Assembly (NCBI GenBank): GCA_015060975.1 | Contig: SUXI01000001.1 | Coordinates: 231,739 to 295,738 of the forward strand | DNA: 64,000 bases | Origin: Bacteroidales bacterium | Lineage (GTDB): Bacteria > Bacteroidota > Bacteroidia > Bacteroidales > Muribaculaceae | Direction: 5' to 3' | Part shown: in pieces, positions 39,987-48,890 of the stretch | How positions within the stretch are numbered: position 1 is the stretch's first letter | How the letters are laid out: every line of letters starts with the position of its first letter | The notes under the pieces: model-generated | Database searches by the model: none | Seen by the model: only the letters and a program-made list of their open reading frames with translations | What the model was told of the DNA's origin: nothing | Program-made: the position numbers and the translations under genes

Positions 39987-42900
39987 ATGAAAAAAAAACT
40001 ACAACACATCCTATCGGTTTTTGTGGTAATATTCGCCACAATACCGATTGCTAATGCCGCTGCAGATTATACATTTAGCACTCCAACAAAAGTATGGAGT
40101 CAAGCAGTTTCAACTCCTACTGGAGCTGCACCATTTAATTACAACTATATTTCAAGTGCAGCTACTAATGGATACATTTACACACTTCCAGCAATTCCGG
40201 GTAGCACAGGAACGGAATATATGCTTGCGACTTATTACACCGCTGGCAAGCGAATTAACAATGGAATTGTAGAACAATGGTCAGCTGGGGGACCTACTGA
40301 CTTTGAGTACACATATTTAAATCAAACATCTGGCCCATGGTATTGTTATGCGGGTCCTGCAATTGCATCTGATGACGCAGGAACTTTATATGCAGCATCC
40401 GTAAAAGGCAATAACGCACCAGCAGGCTTAATTTGGTCAGGAAATGTTGGCGGTATTACATACTGGCCAACAATCCCAATCCCAGGCCAAACCTCAACAA
40501 AAAAAGGTGTAAAATTAAGTTCTTTAATTGGAGGACGAACCGACCTTATGAGTGCAAATGGCGATGGAGTAAATGGCACTGGTTACCTTTGGTTCACACC
40601 ACAAAACACAAGTAATGTTACTCGCGTTACCATAACTAAAGGTAGTTTTAGTGCTCCCCAAAATTTTTCGGGGCTTCCTGTGACAAACGGATCTCGCGCA
40701 AGAGTAGTTGAATATGCAAAAGGGAAATTACTATACAATCCTTCTTTACAAAATTCATCTGGGACTTTATATCGAGGTACATATACTGAAGGTGGCACAT
40801 CTGTTTCTTGGACAAGTACTGGCTTAACAGTTTATTGTAGTGGTTCAGATGCTTTTGAACTTAAAGGTCACGAATTCTTCATATATGCAAAAAGTTCTAC
40901 AGTGTTAGCATTGTATGACTATACCGACAAAAAAGAAGTTACCACCTTTAGTCCTTTCTCTGGAGCTTCTACGCAAAGCTATGTTAGTTTCTCTATTGAC
41001 ACAAAGGTAAATGGCAATACTGCAGATATTTACATTTATGCACCTGGGCAAGGTGGTGCAAAATGGACTATGACTGCCACCCCTATTACTTCCCCAGTAT
41101 CAAATTTGACCGTGGCAAATGTATCAGGCTCAACCAATAGTATAATCGTTTCATGGGCTAAACCCTCGGCAGGTAATCCAACCAAATATGCAGTTAGCTA
41201 TTCAACCAATGGAGGCTCTTCATGGTCAACTGAAGTGGAAACTACTAATTTGAATTATACATATGCAAATCTTGCCAATGGCACATATACCTTTAAGGTT
41301 AGACCTTATTATGGCGGTTCAAGCACATGGGGCGAAGCAACCACTTCAAACAGCATCAACGTAATCAACGCCGTAGGTGCGCCAATCAGCAATCTTGCAT
41401 ATACATATTTGAAGAATACTGAAACAAATGTTGGCCGTCAGGATATTACATTGACATGGAACGCTCCTACAGGTATGGTAAACACTACCTTAACCGGCTA
41501 TAAGGTTTATCGTGGAGGCTCACTCCTTGCCACTCTTGGCGCCGATGCATTGACTTATACCAATACCGGTGTGAAGCAAAACTACACTTACAAGGTAGTG
41601 CCAACGTTTGACGGTCTTACCGAAGATGCATCTTTTGGCTTGGAGGTGACCACTACCGAGGTGCAAGCGGGTGTATTAGTTGCGCCTGTCATCTCTGAAA
41701 CACGTAACTATGAAGGTTACTCACTTGTTGAAATCTTCTTCAAGATGCCTAATTATGCTCCATATAAGCCTCTATATTTCAACTTGTATCGCGATGGCAA
41801 ATTGATTCAAGGCAAATTGCAATCGTATAACACGCTTGACGAATCGTTGGTGCGTGCATCGGTTGAAACCACTGTGAAATATCAAGTTGAGGCCGTTTAT
41901 GGCTCTGACGCCAATGTCTATCCACCAATCGACTCAGTGAAAAGCGACATAACCACTCTTGTTATCGCACCACGCGACTGGGCAAAGACCGGTTATATCC
42001 TTCAAGAAGTTTATAACGTGCCTATCAATGATATTGCCGATGACAAGAAACCAAATATATTTGACAATGTAGATTATTATCGTCAAGGATATTTCCGTGA
42101 TGGCAAATGGTATATTGCTCAACGTTCTGACTATTTGGCTAAAAAAGATGATCCGGACTACAACGAAAGTGACAAAGCAACTGAAATTGTATCTTCAAAT
42201 GCAGCTGCCACCGGTGGGGTTGTCACATTTGCCGCTACAACAGAAAATGATGTTAAAACAAGTTACTCTTCGACAAACAAAGTAATTACATCTGAAGCAT
42301 TTGCTTCGGTAGGTCTTGCAATGGACGATGCAGGAAATATCTTTATGCGCCATAATAATGACAGCAATGAAGACATGAAGACAACAGCTCCTGCTATTGA
42401 CCCCATAACCGGGAATGACGTAGCATGGTTGACCTATATTAAAGATGCTTTTACTCGTCGCATAACCCGTGGAGCGATATACAAGCGCAATGCCGATGGC
42501 TCTTATTCTACCACTCCTTCGGTAATCAATCTCAATAAACTATGGACCGATAATGATTGGATAAACACAATGGTTTGCTCTTATGCTACTTCAGATAAAA
42601 CAGCCGGAGACAAGAATGGGCAGGTGACAGGTCGAAGTGACTATTATTATATGTGGGGCGATGTGATGAGTGCCAATGGTGGTTATTTGATTCTCTCTCC
42701 ATCATGGACCCGCACTGCATTTAAGGTTAAGATTGCCAATGGCGCGTATGTGTCACATGAGATAGTAGAGTTTAACCGATATGAAAACACCGGATATCTA
42801 TTAGAGCCAAAAACCGGTACCGAAAACTATGGTTTCCACCTCGACGGCCGCGATGATGTGACAGTACAAATCCGTTCAAATGGTTACTATGGCGTACACG

Positions 42901-44564
42901 AATGGAGCGAAGCCGGCACAACCGGTTGGCACCCAATCTATACAGCCGACAGCCGCATTAACAACGCAGGTGGTACTTCAATCCAAGCATTTGGTGAAGT
43001 AGATGGCACCGGTCGTCACACAGGCGAATTATTTGTCATCACTCCTCAATCAATGCACTCTCACAATGTGGGCGACTTCCTTATCTCGCGTGCCACAAAA
43101 GAGAATGCCGATGACTATGCCGATGAAGGCTCGTTGATGCCTTCAACTCCGGTGGCTCAATATATTCAAACCGATGAACGCTCTAACTCAACCGCGACCA
43201 ATGCCAACGGCAACTGGTTCCATGCCGAAAAAGGGACTTATGCAAGTGCGATGAAAGATGATGACGAATGTGTTGATATTTATCAATATGTGCCGGGCAC
43301 ACGTTTTGCTCGTTATCGTTTGATTCCAAGTAACCAATTCCCACCGGTACAGCCAACGTTGGATATCACGACGGCCTATAATAATAACAATACCGAGATT
43401 ACTCACTTTGATGGTGTTGCGACATGGAAGCGTCCAAAAGGCTTTGGAACTTCAACAGGTAGTGCAAATGCTAAAGTGCAATCATATTTGTTTGAGATGT
43501 ATAACAGCAAAAATGAACTTGTAGCAGAAGCTGAACTTCCCGAGTTGTACAAAACCGATGGCACTCCGGTCGATGATGATTATGTATATGATTTTGATTA
43601 TAACGACACAACAAGCAACGTGGATATAGACTTTGGTCGCTATTCGGTGAGTGTGCGTGTTAAATATCAAACAAAAGACGGTTTATACCACATCTCCGAT
43701 CCATTGTTTGCCGAAGATATTCATGACTATCCTGTCACTCCTGCGCAAGACCTTGCGGTGCATGTGTTCAAGCAAGCGAACTCAAAATACTCGGTGGAAA
43801 ACGCCGATGGCACATATTCAACCGTAACAGTTGATAATTACCGTGTGGAACTCGACTTTAACGCGGCCAATGGCACTGAGCCGGTGACTCATTACACTGT
43901 CAGAGCCGCTCGCACAGCCGGTGGCGTTGTGGTGGATACTATTGATGTTACCGATTTCCAATTGCACAATGGCATGAAGGTGGTAAATGGTATTGAACAA
44001 GCCAACTACACGATAGCAAGTGAAGTGCCCGGAACATACGATTTCCGCCTTGCCGAAGAAGGTGGTAGCAAAGCTCCATTCTACCACAAGGTAGGTGACA
44101 ATTATGGAACAGGTGGTCAATCACGTCAACAATCGGTATTGACATGGCATCATAGAGTTGCTCCCGGAACGTATGGTTCGACAAACGCAAGAAATGTCAC
44201 AATCGACGAGCCAAGCAAGTGGATATATTATGTGGATGCCAATTATGCCGCTAAAAACCGTTATATAGCTAAGTCTGCGTCTAATACCATAAGTACTCAA
44301 ATACTTGTGGAAACCGGAGTGGAAGTGGTAGGAAACGACGTGGCAGGATTGAAGATTTATCCTATCCCTGCGACAACCGCAATCACTATCAAGTCGCCGG
44401 TGGCAATCAACTCGATTGTTATATACAACGAAGCCGGTGCCGAAGTGATGACAGCGCAAGGTTATGATGAGACAATCGTAGAGGTGAATATTGAAAACCT
44501 CGCAACAGGCTACTATTTCGTGAAAGTTGACGGAAACGCTCCGGTGAAGATTGTCAAGAAGTAA
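39987..44564 (+). CDS. Very large T9SS-tailed surface protein with fibronectin type III domains
   Basis: A 1525-residue secreted protein. Signal peptide to about residue 24 (SVFVVIFATIPIANAAA). Residues 25-370 are beta-rich and related in pattern to parts of the GDPD protein at 35334 (LMSANGDGVNGTGYLWFTP; LKGHEFFIYAKSS). Two FN3-like domains follow (about 375-465 and 470-560: NSIIVSWAKPSAGNPTKYAV; DITLTWNAPTG ... LTGYKVYRGG), a third less clear, then a long beta-propeller-like body and a T9SS type A sorting tail (LKIYPIPATTAITIKS ... LATGYYFVKVDGNAPVKIVK). Probably a surface-anchored adhesin or glycan-related protein; no catalytic domain was recognised. Confidence 0.85.
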   Translation: MKKKLQHILSVFVVIFATIPIANAAADYTFSTPTKVWSQAVSTPTGAAPFNYNYISSAATNGYIYTLPAIPGSTGTEYMLATYYTAGKRINNGIVEQWSAGGPTDFEYTYLNQTSGPWYCYAGPAIASDDAGTLYAASVKGNNAPAGLIWSGNVGGITYWPTIPIPGQTSTKKGVKLSSLIGGRTDLMSANGDGVNGTGYLWFTPQNTSNVTRVTITKGSFSAPQNFSGLPVTNGSRARVVEYAKGKLLYNPSLQNSSGTLYRGTYTEGGTSVSWTSTGLTVYCSGSDAFELKGHEFFIYAKSSTVLALYDYTDKKEVTTFSPFSGASTQSYVSFSIDTKVNGNTADIYIYAPGQGGAKWTMTATPITSPVSNLTVANVSGSTNSIIVSWAKPSAGNPTKYAVSYSTNGGSSWSTEVETTNLNYTYANLANGTYTFKVRPYYGGSSTWGEATTSNSINVINAVGAPISNLAYTYLKNTETNVGRQDITLTWNAPTGMVNTTLTGYKVYRGGSLLATLGADALTYTNTGVKQNYTYKVVPTFDGLTEDASFGLEVTTTEVQAGVLVAPVISETRNYEGYSLVEIFFKMPNYAPYKPLYFNLYRDGKLIQGKLQSYNTLDESLVRASVETTVKYQVEAVYGSDANVYPPIDSVKSDITTLVIAPRDWAKTGYILQEVYNVPINDIADDKKPNIFDNVDYYRQGYFRDGKWYIAQRSDYLAKKDDPDYNESDKATEIVSSNAAATGGVVTFAATTENDVKTSYSSTNKVITSEAFASVGLAMDDAGNIFMRHNNDSNEDMKTTAPAIDPITGNDVAWLTYIKDAFTRRITRGAIYKRNADGSYSTTPSVINLNKLWTDNDWINTMVCSYATSDKTAGDKNGQVTGRSDYYYMWGDVMSANGGYLILSPSWTRTAFKVKIANGAYVSHEIVEFNRYENTGYLLEPKTGTENYGFHLDGRDDVTVQIRSNGYYGVHEWSEAGTTGWHPIYTADSRINNAGGTSIQAFGEVDGTGRHTGELFVITPQSMHSHNVGDFLISRATKENADDYADEGSLMPSTPVAQYIQTDERSNSTATNANGNWFHAEKGTYASAMKDDDECVDIYQYVPGTRFARYRLIPSNQFPPVQPTLDITTAYNNNNTEITHFDGVATWKRPKGFGTSTGSANAKVQSYLFEMYNSKNELVAEAELPELYKTDGTPVDDDYVYDFDYNDTTSNVDIDFGRYSVSVRVKYQTKDGLYHISDPLFAEDIHDYPVTPAQDLAVHVFKQANSKYSVENADGTYSTVTVDNYRVELDFNAANGTEPVTHYTVRAARTAGGVVVDTIDVTDFQLHNGMKVVNGIEQANYTIASEVPGTYDFRLAEEGGSKAPFYHKVGDNYGTGGQSRQQSVLTWHHRVAPGTYGSTNARNVTIDEPSKWIYYVDANYAAKNRYIAKSASNTISTQILVETGVEVVGNDVAGLKIYPIPATTAITIKSPVAINSIVIYNEAGAEVMTAQGYDETIVEVNIENLATGYYFVKVDGNAPVKIVKK

Positions 44565-44587
44565 TCAATAAAATCTCTTAATAATCA

Positions 44588-44624
44588 AAAATGGCAATGC
44601 CTTGATGGTATTGCCATTTTTTTA
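44588..44624 (+). terminator. Terminator of the 1525-residue protein gene
   Basis: AAAATGGCAATGCC and GGTATTGCCATTTT pair around TTGAT and run into T7, 23 bp after the stop. Confidence 0.85.
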
Positions 44625-44648
44625 TTCGGAAGCGAGAAAAAATCATAC

Positions 44649-44667
44649 CATAAGTTGATTTTAATCA
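44649..44667. repeat. Repeat CATAAGTTGATTTTAATCA
   Basis: Second copy of the 19-bp element seen at 39694-39712 (one difference). Confidence 0.5.
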
Positions 44668-44683
44668 AGAGCTGATGAAAAAG

Positions 44684-44738
44684 CTGTCCCCTTTTTGAAT
44701 GAAAGGGGGACGAGGCTCGCAGAGCCGGAGGGGGATAG
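44684..44738. repeat. Extragenic hairpin repeat with GCCGGAGGGGG block
   Basis: GTCCCCTTTTT and AAAGGGGGAC form a hairpin, followed by GAGGCTCGCAGAGCC (a second small hairpin) and GGAGGGGG. Similar in build to the repeat at 38785-38898. The remainder of the 322-bp gap 44565-44886 holds a terminator and a promoter. Confidence 0.6.
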
Positions 44739-44826
44739 AATAATGCACAACTCATAATGTGCCAGTTCGTTCTGTCAAAAATTCTCGGTGGCAGTAGATT
44801 TTAGCACAGGTATGTATTTTTATCGA

Positions 44827-44858
44827 TTTGTGCATTTAGGATTATATCGTTATCTTTG
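44827..44858 (+). promoter_or_regulatory. Promoter of the GlmU-like gene
   Basis: TTTG (44827-44830), a 20-bp spacer and TATCTTTG (44851-44858), 28 bp before the ATG at 44887. Confidence 0.75.
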
Positions 44859-44886
44859 TGCGTTTGCGATATATAAAGTGATAATT

Positions 44887-46098
44887 ATGGATATTCAGAA
44901 TAAAAGAAATATAATACTTTTTGATAATGGCGATGTGCGTAATAATCTATTGCCATTAACATTTACACGTCCTATCGCCGATTTGCGTGTGGGAGTAATG
45001 ACAATTCGTGAAAAGTGGCAAAGGGTATTTCCCGGCTCATATTCATATTTCACAGCCGATTATCTACAAGAAAAATTTCCTATTGCAATTACCGACGATA
45101 ATTTGTTTGTTGCAGGAAATATATGCCCGTCGCCTGCTCTTGTGTCGAATATTGAAACACTTGGAATGGGTGAGGCATTGTTGTCGTCAAAAGGTGAGAT
45201 GATGGCATTTAGAGGTAATATGGAGGACTTTAACTCTCGAAAATTTGCCAGGGAAATAATATGTGACGATGATAGTCTCACTATTGCGATGCTTTATGAT
45301 ATATTTATGGAAAATCATCGAGGCATTGTAGAAGATTATGCTATTCTCACTCGTGGTCGCACAGGTGAGCCATTGAGTGAAACTAATATCGTGATAGGTA
45401 GTCCCATTGGTGCCGATGGAACCCCGTTGATATTTATCGAAGATGGGGCATCGGTTGAGGGTGCAGTTTTAAATGTAAAAAATGGTCCTATATATGTAGG
45501 TCGCAATGCCGAAGTAATGGAAGGAAGTTGCTTGCGTGGACCGGTGGCGTTGTGTGAACATGCAGTAATAAATATGGGGACAAAGGTATATGGCGCATCA
45601 ACATTTGGACCATATTGTAAAGTTGGGGGTGAGGTGAATAATGTGGTGATGATGGGTTATTCCAATAAAGCGCATGAAGGGTTCCTTGGTAATGCCGTAA
45701 TAGGCGAATGGTGTAATATAGGAGGAGGGACAACCGCCTCAAACCTCAAGAATGACTATACCGAGATAAAATTGTGGAACTACCCGGCTCATCGCTTCTT
45801 GCGCACCGGATTGCAATTTTGCGGATTGATAATGGGCGACCATTCCAAAACCGGGATAAATTGTATGTTTAACACTGCAACCGTGTTGGGAGTGGGTGTG
45901 AATATTCATGGTAGCGGTTTTCCTCGCAACTTTGTGGCTTCGTTTAGCGAAGGTGGAGCATCGGGATTCTCAGATGTGCCGTTGCCCAAATTTTTTGATA
46001 TCGCGCGCCGCATGATGGCACGTCGCGACAAAGAACTATCTGAAACAGATATGCGCATTTTTGAGGCTATATATTCTATTGCCGACAATTATAAGTGA
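44887..46098 (+). CDS. Bacteroidetes-type GlmU-like sugar nucleotidyltransferase/acetyltransferase
   Basis: A 403-residue protein of the alternative bacterial GlmU group. The N-terminal half is a nucleotidyltransferase-like domain starting NIILFDNGDVRNNLLPLTFTRPIADLRVG; the C-terminal half is a left-handed beta helix of hexapeptide repeats (GPIYVGRNAEVMEGSCLRGP; IGEWCNIGGGTTASNLKNDY; GDHSKTGINCMFN). It should make UDP-GlcNAc from glucosamine-1-phosphate in two steps, for peptidoglycan and LPS. The ATG at 44887 lies right after a strong promoter; longer frames upstream would run through that promoter, so I reject them. Confidence 0.85.
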   Translation: MDIQNKRNIILFDNGDVRNNLLPLTFTRPIADLRVGVMTIREKWQRVFPGSYSYFTADYLQEKFPIAITDDNLFVAGNICPSPALVSNIETLGMGEALLSSKGEMMAFRGNMEDFNSRKFAREIICDDDSLTIAMLYDIFMENHRGIVEDYAILTRGRTGEPLSETNIVIGSPIGADGTPLIFIEDGASVEGAVLNVKNGPIYVGRNAEVMEGSCLRGPVALCEHAVINMGTKVYGASTFGPYCKVGGEVNNVVMMGYSNKAHEGFLGNAVIGEWCNIGGGTTASNLKNDYTEIKLWNYPAHRFLRTGLQFCGLIMGDHSKTGINCMFNTATVLGVGVNIHGSGFPRNFVASFSEGGASGFSDVPLPKFFDIARRMMARRDKELSETDMRIFEAIYSIADNYK

Positions 46099-46109
46099 AA
46101 AAATTAGAG

Positions 46110-46133
46110 GGAATTTATAGAAGTTTCCTATAT
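46110..46133. repeat. Small hairpin repeat, variant
   Basis: GGAATTTATAGAAGTTTCC, a copy of the 38566 element, placed between the convergent GlmU-like and birA genes and overlapping the last codons of birA; could serve as a weak terminator. Confidence 0.5.
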
Positions 46134-46877
46134 TATTGCCGCAATCTCTTTGAATGCATACGATTGAGAAGCGCCCTTGGTGTCGGTTAATGTCAATAAC
46201 CCATTTGGTGCGACATCGGTGATTGTTGCGTTAAATATATTTCCACATGGAGTGGTATATAGATGAGGCTTATTGTCATTTCTCCACAGCATTGACAAAT
46301 ATAGGCGGTGAAGTTGTTCAAATTCACAAGAGGTGTCGTAATGCTCAAATGTGTGGAAAATCTCGTTTGTTACTTCTTCGAGAATTGTGTCGAGAGAAAT
46401 CTCTTTGTTTATGAAGTGAATGAGGGAAATGGGATTTGGAGCGTCTGATTTGAAATCGCGCTGATTCACATTAATTCCTATTCCTATTATTGAACGATAT
46501 ATCGATTGCCCCGAGATGGTATTTTCGATTAATATCCCACATATTTTTGAGTCATTGACATAAATGTCGTTGGGCCATTTGATTGTTACTGATTGGTTGA
46601 GTATATAACGTCGCAAAACGGAGACAATGGCTATACTCACAATCTCGGAAATATAAAATTGTTGCCGAGCCAAAATGTTTTGAGGTGTTATGAATAATGA
46701 GAATGTGAGATTCTTGTATGGTTCTGATTCCCATGAATTCCCTCGTTGCCCGCGTCCCGATGTTTGGTTATAGGTTGAAACAACAGTGGCATGGAGCATT
46801 TGTGATGAATGCTCCATGATATAACTATTAGTAGATTCGACCGATTCTAATTTTATGATATGTTTCTTTGCCGACAT
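46128..46877 (-). CDS. birA: Biotin--[acetyl-CoA-carboxylase] ligase
   Basis: A 249-residue biotin protein ligase that activates biotin as biotinyl-AMP and attaches it to the carboxylase carrier lysine. The ATP/biotin loop is SGRGQRGNSWESEPYKNL, followed by IKWPNDIYV with the catalytic lysine and GIGINVNQ. The C-terminal SH3-like domain is present (NATITDVAPNGLLTLTD). There is no N-terminal DNA-binding domain, so it is not a repressor. Last gene of the rsh-to-birA run. Confidence 0.93.
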   Translation of the reverse strand: MSAKKHIIKLESVESTNSYIMEHSSQMLHATVVSTYNQTSGRGQRGNSWESEPYKNLTFSLFITPQNILARQQFYISEIVSIAIVSVLRRYILNQSVTIKWPNDIYVNDSKICGILIENTISGQSIYRSIIGIGINVNQRDFKSDAPNPISLIHFINKEISLDTILEEVTNEIFHTFEHYDTSCEFEQLHRLYLSMLWRNDNKPHLYTTPCGNIFNATITDVAPNGLLTLTDTKGASQSYAFKEIAAII

Positions 46878-46892
46878 GTAAACCGGAGAAGA

Positions 46893-47315
46893 TTATTCGA
46901 TGTTGATTGTTCGTGAATCATCATCGTTTAATGTGATTGATACTTTTACGGTGTCGTTGGGTAAAATATCTTCTATGCGTTCGGGCCATTCAAGAAAACA
47001 TAACGCACCCGAATCAAAATAGTCCTCCACGCCAATGTCAAAGGCTTCTTCCAATGATTCAAGCCGGTAAAGGTCGAAATGATATATCAATTCGGCGGTG
47101 GTGTCGCTGCGATACTCGTTTATGATTGAGAACGATGGAGAATTGGTGGTGTCGTCTTCAACGCCAAGAGCTTTGCATAGAGCGTTGATAAAGGTGGTTT
47201 TTCCCGCACCCATTTCACCATAAAAGGCATATACTGTTTCATCGCCCATTAGTGCGATAAATTCTTTGGCTGCCTCGTTGATATTGTCGATAGAGGTGAT
47301 ATTTATTGTTTTCAT
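46893..47315 (-). CDS. tsaE: tRNA t6A biosynthesis ATPase TsaE
   Basis: A 140-residue P-loop ATPase working with TsaB, TsaC and TsaD to make threonylcarbamoyladenosine at tRNA position 37. Walker A is [25 protein letters not shown] and [12 protein letters not shown] are the conserved downstream blocks; CFLEWPERI is the final conserved segment. It starts 8 bp after porX. Confidence 0.95.
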   Translation of the reverse strand: MKTINITSIDNINEAAKEFIALMGDETVYAFYGEMGAGKTTFINALCKALGVEDDTTNSPSFSIINEYRSDTTAELIYHFDLYRLESLEEAFDIGVEDYFDSGALCFLEWPERIEDILPNDTVKVSITLNDDDSRTINIE

Positions 47316-47323
47316 TGCGATAA

Positions 47324-48871
47324 TTATTTAGATGATAGAGTGATTAATGGAATGATCATTTCCTCAAGAGATATACCGCCATGCTGGAATGTCTCAGAGT
47401 AATATTGAACATAGTAGTTGTAGTTATTGGGGTAGGCAAAAAAATCGCGGTTGCCGGCAAATATATATGAAGTGGAAACATTGGGAGATGGTAACCCAAA
47501 TGTCTCAGGCTTTTTTATTTCATATACTTGTTTTGGGTTGTAACTGAGGTTTTTGCCTAATTTATATCGTAGATTGGTATTTGTGTTTCGGTCTCCTACA
47601 ACTTTTACGGGATTATCTACACGAATTGTGCCGTGGTCGGTAGTTAGGACTATTTTATATCCTTTCCCGGCGATTTTCTTGAATAAATCGAGCGTAGATG
47701 AATGCTTGAACCATGACTCGGTTAACGAGCGGTAGGCGGCATTGGTCGATGCTAATTCGCGAATCATTTTAGACTCGGTGCGGGCATGTGATAGCATATC
47801 GATAAAGTTTATCACAATAACATTCACGTCGTTGTTTTCCAACTTTGCGAAATCTTTTATCAGGCGTTCGCCGGCAACCGAATCATTGATTTTATTATAT
47901 GAAAATTTACATTGACGTCGGTATCGGTTAAACAAGGTTTCGATGAGTGGTGACTCATTGATGTTTTTCCCATTGTCTTCATCTTCGTCAACCCATAAAT
48001 CGGGAAACATTTGGGCGATTTTTACGGGCATTAACCCTGAAAATATTGCGTTTCGGGCATATTGGGTTGCTGTTGGGAGAATCGAGCAATATAAATCTTC
48101 GTAGAATGTAAAATAATCGCTCAATAGGGGTTTTATGGTGCGCCATTGGTCAAGGCGGAAGTTATCAATGAGAATAAAAAACACTTTCTCGCCATTGTTT
48201 AATAATGGAAATACTTTGGTTTTGAAAATATCGGGACTCATGACAGGATGCTCTTCATGAGTAACCCATTGCTCATAATTTTTTTTGATGAATTTATAGA
48301 AAGTGCTATTTGCCTCGATTTTCTGCATATTCAACAACTCGTCCATGTTGGTGTCGGTCGAAGCCAATTCTAATTCCCAAAACACTAATTTGCTGTATAA
48401 TTCATACCAATCGTCGATTGATGATGCATTGTTAATGAGGGAGGATATATTATTGAACTCTTGTCTGTAGTCAGATGTCGCTTGAACCGAAACAAGTTTT
48501 TCGCTATGTAGATTTTTCTTGATTGATAGCAAAATTTGATTGGGGTTGACCGGTTTTATAAGGTAGTCGGCGATTTTATTGCCCACTGCTTGGTCCATTA
48601 TGTTTTCTTCCTCACTTTTGGTAATCATAATTACCGGTAAATGTGGAGCGATTTGTTTTACTCGTGAAAGGGTTTCCAAGCCGGTTAACCCCGGCATGTT
48701 CTCATCTAATATAATGAGGTCGAAATGCTGCGATTCCACTAACTCAAGGGCGTCTCTCCCGTTGTTTACTGTAACAAGGTTATACCCTTTGTTTTTTAGG
48801 AATAAAATGTGTGGCTTCAATAAATCTATTTCATCATCAGCCCATAATATAGTGTGTGAACTCATTGGCAA
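47324..48871 (-). CDS. porX: T9SS response regulator PorX (receiver plus PglZ domain)
   Basis: A 515-residue two-component regulator controlling type IX secretion. Residues 6-125 form a receiver domain with phosphorylation site D56 ([11 protein letters not shown]) and ITKSEEE. A helical linker leads to a PglZ/alkaline-phosphatase-like domain ([45 protein letters not shown]), which in studied PorX proteins is a zinc-dependent oligonucleotide phosphodiesterase. Its partner sensor PorY is not in the window. It lies directly after porW (19-bp gap). An in-frame ATG two codons in is an alternative start. Confidence 0.93.
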   Translation of the reverse strand: MPMSSHTILWADDEIDLLKPHILFLKNKGYNLVTVNNGRDALELVESQHFDLIILDENMPGLTGLETLSRVKQIAPHLPVIMITKSEEENIMDQAVGNKIADYLIKPVNPNQILLSIKKNLHSEKLVSVQATSDYRQEFNNISSLINNASSIDDWYELYSKLVFWELELASTDTNMDELLNMQKIEANSTFYKFIKKNYEQWVTHEEHPVMSPDIFKTKVFPLLNNGEKVFFILIDNFRLDQWRTIKPLLSDYFTFYEDLYCSILPTATQYARNAIFSGLMPVKIAQMFPDLWVDEDEDNGKNINESPLIETLFNRYRRQCKFSYNKINDSVAGERLIKDFAKLENNDVNVIVINFIDMLSHARTESKMIRELASTNAAYRSLTESWFKHSSTLDLFKKIAGKGYKIVLTTDHGTIRVDNPVKVVGDRNTNTNLRYKLGKNLSYNPKQVYEIKKPETFGLPSPNVSTSYIFAGNRDFFAYPNNYNYYVQYYSETFQHGGISLEEMIIPLITLSSK

Positions 48872-48890
48872 AATTATTAGGTTAAATTAT

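Noticed and set aside
43818..44459. Minus-strand ORFs opposite the 3' end of the 1525-residue protein gene
   Set aside because: Cys/His-rich shadow translations with no homology-like pattern; the sense frame ends in a clear T9SS tail.
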